A stretch of DNA of 64,000 nt from Talinum fruticosum. Its lineage: Eukaryota; Streptophyta; Magnoliopsida; Caryophyllales; Talinaceae. Below are positions 23,911 to 35,184 of this stretch, one piece after another (within the stretch, counting starts at the first letter, position 1; every line of letters starts with the position of its first letter). The notes below the pieces were generated by a model. The model worked only from the letters and a program-made list of their open reading frames with translations. It was not told where the DNA came from and made no database searches. The position numbers and the translations under genes are program-made. The stretch covers positions 1 through 64,000 of the forward strand of contig JAITYX010000148.1 in NCBI GenBank assembly GCA_021018815.1, given 5' to 3'.

Positions 23911-23928
23911 CCCTAGTAAAGTTGCCAT
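23911..23928 (-). promoter_or_regulatory. Primer binding site of the Tat-like element
   Basis: The minus strand reads TGGCAACTTTACTAGGGA one base after the LTR end. It resembles the TGGCGACTCCACTGGGGA primer site reported for Tat and Ogre elements (tRNA-Arg type, from memory of the families), with several changes. Confidence 0.6.
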
Positions 23929-24505
23929 CTGTAGGAACCACGGCGGCGCGGCTCGACTGAGCTTCCCCACGAATCCTTGGATTAGGTTTTAGAAAGTTGG
24001 AAAGAATGATTTTAGGGTTTTTGAAGATAGTTTTGAAAGTGGGGATGAACTTTTTATTAAGATTTTCGAGTTTTATTAAATCGATGTAAAGCGAATTAGG
24101 CGAGGTTTGAATGGCGGTTTTATTAATTATTTTATTTTGACAATTATTTTGGGAAGTCTTGGGATATTATTTCTTAACCAAAAAATAGAATTAGGGTTTA
24201 TTGAATCGCCAAGAGGCTTTAGGGCCAAGCCGGTGTGGAAACACCGGTTTGAACCGAAGCTCGCCCTGCTGACCACTCGATGTAGGGGCACCCTGCACCT
24301 AGTGGTGGCCGACGCTGGCCAGGAGCTAAGGCTGAGATTGTCAGCCACGACCTCTGGCCTGGTTTGGCAGATGCGAGAACCCTTTTTATCCTGTAGTTAA
24401 AAGTTAGCCGAGATGCAATTTGAATAAAAATAAAGCAAAACAAGGAGTCGCTAGTCGGTTTTTAAGAATGAAAAACTAACAAAACATAAAAAAAGTTTTC
24501 TCTTT

Positions 24506-24510
24506 CAATC
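24506..24510. repeat. Left target duplication of gypsy-2
   Basis: CAATC here matches CAATC at 32144-32148 exactly. The pair brackets the gypsy-2 element. Confidence 0.85.
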
Positions 24511-27288
24511 TGATAGAGGGGTGAGGATGAAGGCAAGGTGAGGGGAAATGGGTTAAGGCAAGCAAGATGCACAATCGGCCGAATAGGCTCTACGGGAGCA
24601 ATCTTGGAGAAAAGGGGTGATGGGGGCTTTTTAGTTGGAGTTTAGGGGTGATTTTTGAGGGGGAGGGGGACTCTTGACACACTTGGAAAAGGTGAGGGGA
24701 AAGTTTGAGGACAAATCAAGATCAGATTCCTACTCAAACATATCACAAAAGTGACCCTATGCGCATAGAAATCCAAATTTGGCCTGTTTGTTTGTTTTTG
24801 AGGTGGGGACGGAAAAAGGCTTGGATTGATCTGAAACTTGGGGAATGTGAACTTAAGAGGATGGGGAAGAATAGGGGAAAAGATATTTGGGAAACGTTCA
24901 GGTATGAAGGGGGAAGCTGAAATATGCAAGAACATAAACTAAAATTAAGCAAGGATAAGTCACACCACCAAGCTGAGTTTTAGGGCTTCTAATTAGGCAT
25001 CTGTTAGGCCTGAAAATATTGTGTTTTACATATCTTTTATCACCTAATTTTTTCTCATAAATAATATAATTTTTATGATTTTTTTACTTAATTTAGTTAC
25101 TTTTGCAGGTAATAAGTCAAACTGAACAAGTAATGAAAATCGGTGGAAAAATACCGAAAAGGTGTATCTTTAGCCTTGTGGGAGTAATTAAGGTGCAATT
25201 TAATTTGATATTGTATGAGTCAGTAAGAGTCAATGGAAATTTCTACTGATTCATGAAAAGGCCATGTGATTTTCATTGTGAAGTCCATTAAGCATAATGC
25301 TTTTTAATAATCAAGCATGTCCTTCGTTTACTTGGACGCCAATCAAGAGCTCCATATGGATTCTAAAATTTGACATCAATTAGAGGCCTAACAAGATAAG
25401 GAAACTCTTGAAGCTTGACATGAAGGCTATAAAAGCAAGAGGAAGCCGATCATTAAAAAAAGAGGCGGCGTGGCACTTTTCTTCCGCCATTGCATTAGTT
25501 TAGTTTTAGGTTAATTTTATTTAATTAGTTTTTCTCTTGTAAATTTAGATTCAATTCATACTTTAGTTTCAATAATTCAGTTTCGACGGTTTTCAATTTA
25601 ATTCGATTCGTTCCTGGTAACTTCTTCCCTTTTGTCTTTCGTTTCTCTTTAGTTTGTTTAGTTCGGTTTAAAGGTTTAATTGTTATTATATTTTGATATT
25701 AGTAGTAGTTATATTAATTGTTTAATTTTAGGTTTAAGTTTAATTTGTTAGTTTATGCCATTGTTTGAGTCGATCTTTATTAATTTAGTTGTTAGATTAA
25801 TTGTATTTCATGTTAATTAGTTGTTAGTTTGAGTCGCTTGGGTTGTGATTAGCCTGCTTGATGGCTAATTGATTTTGTATGAGCCTTAATTTACCTAGTT
25901 TATGCTAGTATTTTGGGATTGTTTTTCTTACCTACCACATGTTTGATGAGATACCTGAAATGGTCTTTTCATCTTGATTTTTAGGCGATTGGTCCGTCAC
26001 TTGAAAGATGGAGTCAATTTGCTAGTGGGTAGAGATAATAGTTTAGGGTTTTGGCATGAAAATAGCTTGAATCCTAATTAGGTCCAAGGTTGCTATTTTT
26101 GTAGTCTAGTTGGGCTAATCCCACGAAAGTAGGTGGTTAGAATAATTAGACTAACTCTTGACCCTTGAAAGTGTGGCTTGAATAGGTTTTGATGGTGCAA
26201 CCGATCACTCCTAAATACTTGTATAACTTGGGTAGATTTAGGATTGGCTCGATTAATTAGTTTATTAAGTAGTATCACAACCCGAGCTTATTTCTATTGC
26301 TTTCTAGGTTAGTTTAATCAGCATATCTATCTCATCTGTGTTGATTTGCCTACATAGAAAGTTTAAGATAGTTTCGATATTTGAAACACAACTCTTTGTA
26401 GACATGACCCGTGCTTGCCGGTTAGCTACAACTACGCCGTGCACTTGCGGTTGCAATTTTAGAACTTAATTCTTCCTAACAGGCACTAATGGATAAGGCA
26501 CACCACCATTAGCACCTAATTAGTCTCTTTGGTCACCACCTAATCTAGCCACAATTAGGATAAGTAAAGAACAAGAGTTGAAGGGAAGGAGCCAAGCTCA
26601 ACTCTACTAACTCATCAATTAGTTTTTACATGGTAACACTTTAAGTATTTATAATGCTTACAACATGATGCTTAAAGCTCCAAAACCTACGTCCTAATTA
26701 CAAGATTATCCTAAAAAAATGGCTAATACATTCATCTTACAAAGACACAAAAGTATAAAGTATAAAGCAAGCTCTAAAAGCAGCCAACACAAAAGGTGAA
26801 CAAGGACGAGTTGTCGCTTTCACAAGCAGGCGCATATCAACGAGTACTTTCCAACGAGCATATCTTCATAGGCACTAATCCAAATGCTGCTATCTCGGTA
26901 TTGATGGAAAGCTTGTGATGTCTTCTTTCCATGCATATTTTGTTTGCTTAATTTGACCCCAAAATGAAGAAGTTATGTCAGAAAGAGTTGATAAAGGTCA
27001 ACTAGGTGTGCTAGGCGGCTGACTTAAACAAAAGTGGCTCAATCTTATTATTTTTGATTTTTTGTGAACTAACCAAGACTCCCCATTAGGAAAGGACTTA
27101 TCAAGGTTATCTCACACAAAATTTGAAGTCCCTCCCTCCTCATTCTTGAGTGATGCAACTTAGAACACAGCCCCGTATATGCCTAAGCCGGGCAGTGGGC
27201 AAGCTCGGCGTGATTGGTAACAAGTCTCCATTCTTGGCTAGATTGCTTTCCTCCTCTTTAGTTAAGTCTCCGAGGCCTCCCTCCATCA
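24511..27288 (-). mobile_element. 3' LTR of gypsy-2, split by a solo LTR
   Basis: The parts 24511-25001 and 26482-27288 together give about 1298 bases and align with 30852-32143 throughout. The shared phrases include GGCAAGGTGAGGGGAAATGG and GGACGAGTTGTCGCTTTCAC. The break between GGCA and CACTAATGG corresponds to uninterrupted sequence in the other LTR, which dates the solo LTR after the gypsy-2 insertion. Confidence 0.85.
25002..26481 (+). mobile_element. Solo LTR of a gypsy-type element inside the gypsy-2 LTR
   Basis: The unit opens TGTTAGGCCTG and closes CTTCCTAACA, a 7-base inverted terminus. A plus-strand TATA-like GCTATAAAAGCAAG lies near 25428. Near its end is CCGTGCACTTGCGG, a phrase common in gypsy LTRs with Athila or Tat affinity. 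Flanks GGCATC and GGCAC are a blurred target duplication. No internal domain is present, so it is a solo LTR left by recombination. Confidence 0.75.
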
Positions 27289-27299
27289 TCCTCCCTTAG
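27289..27299 (-). promoter_or_regulatory. Polypurine tract of gypsy-2
   Basis: CTAAGGGAGGA on the minus strand immediately precedes the 3' LTR start (TGATGGAGG), where plus-strand DNA priming occurs in reverse transcription. Confidence 0.65.
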
Positions 27300-30200
27300 T
27301 AACTGGGAATTTGCCCTCAAATTCTCTAGGGTATCATCCTCCAAGTACGGTGAGAGGTCAGCCACATTGAAACTAGCTGAAACGCCATATTCCCGAGGAG
27401 AGCTATCTTGTATGCATTGTCGTTAATCTTTTCCAACACCTCAAAGGGGCCATCAGCCCTTGGCATGATCTTGGTTTTTCTCTTGGTTGGAAACCTTTTA
27501 TTGCGTAGGTGAACCCACACTAGATCGCCTGGTTGAAATACCACTTTCTTGCGGTGTTTGTTAGCTTAGTTTTGGTAAGAAGTATTCACTTGCTCTATTT
27601 TTGCCGTTACACACTCATGTATTTCTTGAATTTGTTGAGCTCTTTTTCTTGCTTCAGGGCTAGGCTTTTCTTCCATAATTCTCGGTGTAAGGCTTAATGG
27701 TGTCAAGGGGTCAATCCCATACACAACTTTGAATGGGGACAAGCTTGTAGTTTTGCTTGGGGACCAGCTTGAACGCGAATTCAACATGAGGAAGAAGAAG
27801 ATCCCATGATTTGGCATTACCCTTGCTTAGGACTCTAAGGAATGTCCCCAAAGTTCGATTAGTTACCTCGGTTTGGCTATCGATTTAGGGTTGACAAGTA
27901 GTGCTATACTTGAGTTTGGTGCCCAATTTCCTCTACAAAGTCACCCAAAAATGGCTAAGAAATTTAATATCCCTATCCGAAACCAAGGACTTGACTTGGG
28001 AATACCATACAATCTTACTACCTCTTTGAAGTACAAATCGGCTATGTGTGTAGCATCATTGGTCTTGGTGCATGGTATGAAATGGGCCATCTTGGAGAAC
28101 CAATCAACGACCACAAGAATAGAATCCTTACCCCTTTGAGTTCTAGGCAACCCAAGGACAAAATCAAGGCTCACATCTTCCCATGGCTTACTTGGAATAG
28201 GTAAGGAGTATACAACCCGTGAGGTAAGGAGTAGCTCTTGGCTAAGTGGCATGTAGTGCATCTCTTCACAATATCTAGCACGTCCTTCTCCATTCCCGGC
28301 TAGTAATAATGCTCTTTAAGCATGTCCAAGGTCTTTTGTGGACCAAAGTGACCATTTAAGCTTCCTCCATGCACTTCACGTATAAGGAACTCTCTTGTAC
28401 CTCATTGCGGAATGCACAACCGTGTCCCCTTGAAAAGGTAGCCATCTTGCCATAGGAACTCTCCTTTAAGGTACTTCTCATACTCCCAAAACAAGTCTCT
28501 CAAGTCATTGTCAACATCATACAAACATTTTAGATGCTCAAAACCAAAGACACAACTATCCAATTGAAATAACAAGAGATACCTCCTTGATAATGCATCG
28601 GCTCCTTGGTTGAGCTTCCTGGGCTTGTGTTTGATTGTGAAGTGGAAGACTTGTAGGAATTCAACCCATTTGGCATGGCGCAGGTTGAGCTTGTTCTGCC
28701 CTTGAATATACTTAAGGGCCTCACGATCCAAGTGTAGGACAAATTCTTGAGCTATAAGGTAGTGGCGCCAATGCTCAAGGGCCCTTACAATAGCATAAAA
28801 TTCCTTGTTGTAGGTTGAGTACTTGAACCTTAAATCACTTAAATTCTTGCTGAAATAGGCCAAAAGGCGCCCTTCTTTAGTTAAGACTCCTCCAACTCCC
28901 ACACCCGAAGCATCACATTCCACCTTAAATATTTTGTCAAAGCATGGTAAGGCAAGGACCGGGGCTTGAGTGAGTTTCTCTTTGATTTCTTCAAAGGCAG
29001 CTTCGGCTTTGGCGTTCCATTTAAACCAACTTCCTTTGAGTACCTCAGTCATAGGAGATAAAATGGAGTTAAAGTTCTTGATGAAACGCCTATAAAACGA
29101 GGCTAAGCCATGGAAACTCCTCACATCGTGAATGCTCTTGGGAATTGGCCATGTTTTGATAGCTTCAATCTTATCCTCATCTACCTTGATCCCTTGGCCG
29201 AAACAATGTACCAAAGGAAGGTCACTTCATGGCTGAAAAAGGCGCACTTTTGGAGATTTTCATAGAGTTTCTCTTGGGCAAGTAATTGGAAACCAACTCT
29301 AAGTGGTTTAGATGTTCTTGCTCATCCTTACTATACACCAATATGTCATCAAAGTAAACCACAATAAAGTGCCAATGTAGGGCCTAAACACTTGATTCAT
29401 CAATCTCATGAAGGTGTTAGGGGCATTATATAACCCTAATGGCATGACAAATCACTCATACAATCCTTCTTTAGTCTTGAAAGCCGTCTTCCACTCATTC
29501 CTTTCTCTTATTCTAATCTGGTAGTATTCGCTTCTTAGATCTACCTTGGAGAATACCTTGTAGCCATACAATTCATCAAACATATCTTCAAGCCTTGGGA
29601 TGGGATGTTAGTATTTGATGGTTATGTTGTTGATGGCGCAACTGTCCACACACATGTGCATACTACCATCCTTTTGGGCGGAAGCAAAGCCGAGATAGCG
29701 CATGGGCTTATACTCTCCTTCACTAATCCTTTGGCAAGCTCCTCTACTTGGCATTGTACTTCTATGGTCTCCTTAGGATTCATTCGGTAGGCGGGTTTGT
29801 TTGGGAGAATGGTATCGGGTATCAAGTCAATGTGGTGTTGTAGATTCCTTTTGGGGAGAAGGCTAGGTGGGATCTCCTCCGGGAAGACAAAGGATAATCA
29901 GTTGAGTAACTCTCTAGCCATGGGGTGTACTATTTGGGGAGAGTTTGGTGGGTTTTTGTCTAGGAGGAGGAGTTCTTTACAAAACCGAAACTTATGTTGG
30001 TTTGCCTTAAAATAAGACTCACCATAAGTAAAGAACATCTCGGCTTGGGTTGGATCTTTTTGTGCCTTATGCTCTTTGAGTTGGGAAGGGGACAATGGGG
30101 CCAAAGTAATCTTTCTCCCATCCTTAGTGAAAGTATACGTATTCAAATACTCATCATAGAGGACCTTCCTATCATAGAGCCATGGGCGCCCTAACAATAT

Positions 30201-30500
30201 ATAACAAGTATCCATTTGAACAATATCACCCCAAAGCTCCTCCATGTAATGTTTGTCTATGCTAAATGAAATAAGGCAGTGAGATTGAACTTGAAGACCC
30301 TTACCTTGGGTGAGCCATTAGACATGGTATGGTTGAGGATAGGGCGAAGTTGGAAGCTCCAATTTGGATACCATGCTCTCGACCACCACATTTGTGTAAC
30401 TTCCACCATCCACAATGATGGAGCATACCTATCCTTGCACAGTCCCATGGGTGTGGAAGACATTCACTCTTTGCTCTTCTTCTTGCTCCTTGACTCCACT
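27300..30500 (-). pseudogene. gypsy-2 pol: protease, reverse transcriptase, RNase H, integrase
   Basis: Minus-strand order is protease, RT, RNase H and integrase, the Ty3/gypsy order. Protease near 30380-30430 has IIVDGGSYTNVV; sequence after it includes TCYILLGRPWLYDRKVLYDE. RT near 29345-29375 has VVYFDDILVYS, with the catalytic YFDD. A clean frame of 270 codons at 28402-29214 covers the RT thumb (VRSFHGLASFYRRFIKNFNS) and RNase H (FKVECDASGVGVGGVL). Integrase has zinc-finger residues CTTCH near 28265, [20 protein letters not shown] near 28140 and a C-terminal [20 protein letters not shown] to ENLRANSQ. Stops or frameshifts occur near 30430, 29825, 29230, 28260, 27830 and 27390. Confidence 0.9.
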
Positions 30501-30831
30501 CATTGCTCGACATAAGACTAGCACTTCCCCTTTCATATCCATCCGGCCCCGTTGGTACATGAGGGCTAACTCCATTGTCTCCTTAAGTAGAGTCCCTCTC
30601 CTTTGGCATTATGGGTTGATCCATGCCTCCTTTTACATCAAGTTTGAATGAGATCATTTCCTCCTCCCATCACTGCATTTTCCCATAAAGAACATCAAAC
30701 TCATACTTCAACTCAAGTAACTTCTTCCTTTCCCTTCGAGACAACATGATAACCTAGGTTCTTTATGGGTGAAAGATGGTGGGGATTTTTGTGGTACAGA
30801 TCTAATGGAAGCAAAGACTAGGAGGGACCCC
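30501..30831 (-). pseudogene. gypsy-2 short gag remnant
   Basis: Between the primer site and protease only a short coding trace remains, starting MLSRRERKKLLELKYEFDVL at about 30747. A full gag with nucleocapsid knuckles would need more than a kilobase. A large internal deletion is the likely cause. Confidence 0.55.
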
Positions 30832-30844
30832 TAAGCTCTAATAC
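30832..30844 (-). promoter_or_regulatory. Primer binding site of gypsy-2 (initiator tRNA-Met type)
   Basis: The minus strand reads TTGGTATTAGAGC directly after the 5' LTR. The canonical initiator tRNA-Met site is TGGTATCAGAGC, so one base differs. Confidence 0.75.
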
Positions 30845-30851
30845 CAAAATT

Positions 30852-32143
30852 TATGGAGGGGTAAGGGTGAAGGCAAGGTGAGGGGAAATGGGTTAAGGCA
30901 AGAAAGATGCATAATCGGCCGGAATAGGATCTACCTCGTGGAGTCTTAGGGAAAGGGGGTGATGGGGGCTTTTTAGTTGGAGTTTGGGGGTGATTTTTGA
31001 AGGGGAGGGGGAGGGCTCTTGACACACTGGACAAGGTGAGGTGAAAGTTTGAGGACAAACCAAGATTAGCTTCCGACTTAAACATATCATAAAAATGACC
31101 CTATGAACACATAAATCCAAATCGGCCTGTTTGTTTGTTTTTGAGGTGGGGAATGGAAAAAGATTGATATGAAACTTGGGGAATGCTAGCTTCAGATGAT
31201 GGGGAATAAGAGGGGAAAAGAGATTTGGGAAACATGTAGGGATGAAAAATGGGGGAAGTTGAAATATGTGAGAACATAAACTAAAACTAAGCAAGGATCA
31301 GTCACACCACCAAGTTGAGTTTTAGGGCTTCTAATTGGGCACTAATGGATAAGGCACACCACCATTAGCACCTAATTAGTCTCTTTGATCACCACCTAAT
31401 CTAGCCATAATTAGGATAAGTAACGAACAAGAGTTGAAGGGAAGGATCCAAGCTCAACTCTACTAAGTCATCAACTAGTTTTTACATGGCAACACCTTAA
31501 GTATTTATAATGCTTACAAAATGATGCTTAAAGCTCCAAACCCTACATCCTAATTACAGGATTGTCCTTACAAAATGGCTAATACATTCAGCTTACAAAG
31601 ACACAAAAGTATAAAGCATAAAGCAAGATCTAAAAGTAGCTAACACAAAAGGCGAACAAGGACGAGTTGTCGCTTTCACTAGCGAGCGCATATCAGCAGA
31701 CACTTTCTAATGGGCATATCTTCATGGGAACTAATCCAACTGCTGCTCTCTAGGCATTGATGGAAATCTTGTGATGTCTTCTTTCCATGGATATGCCGTT
31801 TGCTTAATTTGACCCCAAAATGAAGAAGTTATGCCGGAAAGAGTTGACAAAGGTCAACCGGGTGTACTTGGGCGGTTGACTTTGACAAAAGTGGCTCAAT
31901 CTTATTATTTCTGATGTTTTGTGGACTAACCAAGAGTCCCTCTTAGGAAAGGACTCATCAAGATTATCTCACACAAAATTTGAAGCCCCCTCCTCGTTCT
32001 TGAGTTATGCAACTTAGAACACAACCTTGTATGCGCCTAAATTAGGCGGTGAGGAAGGCTGGGCGTGATTGCAACAAGTCTTCATTCTTGGCTAGATTGC
32101 TTCCCTCATCTTGAGTTATAGTCTCCGGGGCCTCCCTCCATCA
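30852..32143 (-). mobile_element. 5' LTR of gypsy-2
   Basis: Aligns with the interrupted 3' LTR over its length and ends CCTCCATCA at 32143, followed by the target duplication CAATC. The inner end reads CCTCCATAAA on the minus strand, changed from CCTCCATCA. The many small differences from the other LTR show the insertion is not recent. Confidence 0.85.
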
Positions 32144-33639
32144 CAATCTTAGTATGGGAAAACTAAGACTAAAAGCAGCTAAAAAGGACTCCATCGGTAT
32201 TTTAACCGAGAATCGAGTCGGGGCGAGGGTACGAAACATAGGGATAAACCCTTCCGTTCCGCCCCATCCGAAGACGACCATTACTAGTTTGAGTAGTGAA
32301 TTAAAATAATGTCTAAACACAAGCACCCAACATGCTACAAAAATGAAAAGCATCCAAACATAATAGAAAGCAATAAAAGCGAAAGAGCGGTAAAGGCGAA
32401 ACGAAAAGCAAAAGCGAAAGAAAAGCGAAAAAGGAAAAGAAAGCGAGAAATCTAAGAGATTACATCGAGCGGGGAAGAATTAAAAGTGATGCATCATTTA
32501 TCCACAATACGGAAAACAATAAAGAAAACATAAATAAACAAGTAAACCGTTTTGTAGATCGAATCAATACCGTCGAGGTTGTCCCACCCGCTGATTTGGA
32601 TCTCGGATCCGGATCCGTTGATGCAATGGTGGTGAATTGAAGGGGCTTTTTATAGATTTTTATGGAGATGAGTAGGTATATGAATGAATCATTGAGTTTA
32701 TGGGTTTAGATGTGGTGAGATTGGAAAGTAAAATAAGAATAGGCTAAAAGAGACCAAAAGATCGGAATACATATGGGAGTATTCGGTAGCTCTTAATGAG
32801 GTTTCAGTAGCATGACACTAAGGGATGAGTCATTGTGAAAATGAGAGCCAAGGCTCTCTATTTATAGGGAGAGGTTAAGTCAAGGAAATAACCTAGGGTT
32901 AGCTCAGCCGACCAACCTAATTTAGTCTGTAAAACTAAGTCAAGATAAAGTAAAGATTGAACCGGATAGAACCGAGATAAAAATCGGATAAAATGTGTAG
33001 GGCGCTGGCCACAAGAGGCTTTCTAGGGTTTTGTGCCCTTCTTTGCTGCCCTAGATTCCTCGAGGCTTGAACGCATCGTTTTGAGGTGAAACCATGGGTA
33101 GGGGCGCGACCATGGGTGGTATTTCTAGGGTTTCATGCCCTAGCATGCTGTCCAAGGATTCCTTAGCCAAAACATAGCGTTTTGAGGTAAGGAGAGCCGA
33201 CCATCAAGCGTTTTGTTAGGGATGTGTGCTCCTAGTTTCGGGTGAACAGTCTTGGAGCCAAAACATAGCACTTTGATGCTTGCGATCATGAAATGCGGCG
33301 TCTAATGTCGTCTTGAGGTCTTCAGCTCCTTGTCCGGTTGGACTTAAGTGAAATGCAAACTTCCGGGCATGGAATTTCCGGTGCGCGGCACCTGGACTCC
33401 GTTGCCTCTAGAAGCTAGGCACTGGGCTTGGACCGTCCAGAAGGTAAAGGGGATTTTTGGATTGATCCAAAGCAAAAGGATTTTTATTTGGTGCTAGGGG
33501 TTCTTTGTGGTTTATTGGCTTCAGTCGCACCAATCAAATTCAGTCCGTGACCTAAATCCTTAAATAGGACTTCGGATTTCATCATCGGGCCAACAAATAA
33601 ATAAAAAGAGAAAAGGCATGACACTTTTAGGTGTCTACA

Positions 33640-34190
33640 CACCTCCCAACAAAACCCGTCCCTTAAACCCTAATTTTACGTAGCTCTTTCCTATGGTTGT
33701 ACGCTCATTTCACAATGTGCGCCTTTTGTTGCTCATAATTATGGGTTACTTGGAAAATTCGCTCCATTTGAGGGCTTTTGGTGTTCAAGCTTGACGGGAT
33801 TTCGTCAATGTCGGTGGCCCGGGGCTAGATCAATGAGTTTAGCGGTTTCGGAGGGAGGGGCAGTGCTAGTTCCGAGGGCAAACAAGGAAAGGACAGTGGA
33901 AGCTCGGAAGTCAATGATAAAGCCTCAAAGAAAGGTCGAGAGGTCGCCGGAGATGGAGGAGAATAGCAAGGACAAAGAGCAAGCACAATTTTTGTCACCT
34001 ACAATTGCACCCGCCGATAGGAAATCTCGAGTGTAACATCAATTCTTAGATAACATGGGAATCAACTTCTCTATAGGAACTTGTCGATGAACGCCTTATG
34101 CTCGTCGAATGCCTCATCGGATTCATCTCATAGTGGGGCATAAACAGAGAGGATTAACAAAAACCAGTGAATTTTTTCATTTTCTTTACT
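33640..34190. other. Unassigned sequence right of the Tat LTR
   Basis: This is the presumed pre-insertion target of the Tat element. An open frame at 33791-34036 encodes a Lys/Glu-rich peptide (KSMIKPQRKVERSPEMEENS) that I do not recognise. It could be the C-terminal linker of a LINE ORF1, but no zinc knuckle supports that. No other feature was seen. Confidence 0.3.
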
Positions 34191-34199
34191 ATTTAACTA

Positions 34200-34405
34200 G
34201 CGACTACCGAGTAAAATAGCTTTTTAATTGTACTATAAATAGGTTAATGGTATTCAAAGGTAGCGAAATAAATTTATGGTATTTTTTATTTTTTAAATTT
34301 AATCGATACCTGCCAATAAAATGGCTTTTTGATTGTACTCTAAATAGTTTAATGGTATTTAAAGGTAGCAAAATAAATTTACGATATTTATGAATAACTT
34401 GCATG
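34200..34405. repeat. Two-copy tandem repeat of about 107 bases
   Basis: Segments at about 34200-34310 and 34311-34405 share AAATAGTTTAATGGTATT and AAAGGTAGCAAAATAAATTT with small changes. They are AT-rich and non-coding. Confidence 0.7.
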
Positions 34406-34854
34406 GTTTAAGGGCACCTTTGGCTAACATTTTAATGTGATAAAAACAAGTAATCCTCTTATTCACGACATGTTAAAAAAATGTTTAGTTAGTTAAATGT
34501 TAAAAATATTGACACAAAACATTTGAGACTTAGCCTTTCCTAACAATACCTTGTTCCGCAAATTAAAATAATTATGATCGATGATACAAATTTACGTTTG
34601 AAGAAGTTGTTACGCCTCATTTTTCAAATAAACTAAACAATAATGATATATGGCACAAATTGTACATCGGAAGAATAAGATGATATGGGAAAAAATTAAA
34701 AAGTACCAATGTTACATCGAAGTAATTGGATATGAACTGTTAATAATTCAAAGATGGTGCGAGAACTTTGAAAAGTTATCTTCATTTCTTAACTTGCATG
34801 ATGATAAACATGATTTTATTCTTGAGACAGATGCTAACAATGAGCATTGGAGTG
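34406..34854. other. AT-rich intergenic sequence
   Basis: No gene or repeat recognised. An open frame at 34650-34868 (MAQIVHRKNKMIWEKIKKYQ) includes LETDANNEHWSELSN, which recalls the RNase H-like end of caulimovirid or other polyproteins, but it is too short to assign. Confidence 0.3.
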
Positions 34855-34975
34855 AGTTGTCAAATTAAAATGACATTGAACTATTTTAGAATGTCAAGAA
34901 TGCCACTAATTAATTTCATACTAAATAATTGCCACTTGGACTAATAAAAATTTCCACTCACGCCTGTTGCATTTA
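34855..34975 (+). repeat. Dispersed repeat, copy 1
   Basis: This segment (AAAATGACATTGAACTATTT, then GCCACTAATTAATTTCATA and GGACTAATAA) matches 47030-47150 in inverted orientation with about 80 per cent identity by eye. The family is not named here. A low-complexity stretch of CTTACAACTC repeats follows at 34980-35110. Confidence 0.55.
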
Positions 34976-35184
34976 GGTTTAGCTTACACCTTTACACCCG
35001 CTTACAACTCCTTATAGCTGCTTACAACTCCTTACAACTTCTTACAGCTCCTTATAACTTTTTATAACTAACTCTACAACTATCTCATAACTTCTTACAC
35101 CTCCTTACATTTAAATAGAACGGGGCCTCCACCGCTATTTTACCTGCTACAACAGTCAAAACTCATTGAATCGATAGAAACCCA
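34976..35184. repeat. CTTACAACTC-type simple repeat
   Basis: A run of about a dozen units close to CTTACAACTC or CTTACAGCTC, each about 10-14 bases. A related short patch occurs near 55035. It ends just before the copia LTR. Confidence 0.6.

Larger units (their letters stand above)
24511..32143 (-). mobile_element. gypsy-2: Ty3/gypsy element with both LTRs, gag largely deleted
   Basis: Two LTRs of about 1.3 kb flank a 3.56 kb internal region on the minus strand: 5' LTR 30852-32143, primer site about 30832-30844, pol 27300-30500, polypurine tract 27289-27299 and 3' LTR 24511-27288. LTR ends carry a 9-base inverted terminus (TGATGGAGG and CCTCCATCA). Five-base target duplications (CAATC) bracket it. 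The 350 bases between primer site and protease are too short for a gag gene, so the element is defective and depended on others to move, or lost gag later. Confidence 0.85.
21657..33639 (-). mobile_element. Tat-like Ty3/gypsy element: 5' LTR, leader and part of gag
   Basis: Minus-strand order is 5' LTR (33639 to 23930), primer site (23911-23928), leader with tandem repeats (22740-23340), then gag (22524 to 21660), cut by CACTA-3. The LTR has matched ends (TGTAGACACC at 33639 and GGTTCCTACA at 23930 on the minus strand) and a primer site of the TGGCGACTC type used by Tat and Ogre relatives. The rest of gag, pol and the 3' LTR should lie left of the window beyond the CACTA nest. Target duplication at the right would be CACCT. 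Confidence 0.75.
23930..33639 (-). mobile_element. 5' LTR of Tat-like element, interrupted by gypsy-2
   Basis: The LTR starts TGTAGG at 23930 and ends GTCTACA at 33639 in plus reading. It is split by the gypsy-2 insertion (24511-32143 plus one copy of CAATC). Joining the parts gives about 2.07 kb of LTR. The left part (23930-24510) holds a GC-rich block at 24215-24365, and the right part (32149-33639) holds the promoter side. The reading frames in it have no protein similarity I can recognise. Confidence 0.75.

Noticed and set aside
30832..30844. tRNA gene at the tRNA-Met-like motif (also at 23911, 50994 and 51524)
   Set aside because: Only the short 3'-end complement is present, next to LTR ends. 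These are primer binding sites; no cloverleaf sequence was seen.
33791..34036. 81-codon frame as a host gene or LINE ORF1
   Set aside because: Charged low-complexity peptide with no zinc knuckle or other marker. Not enough to call a gene; kept only as unassigned sequence.
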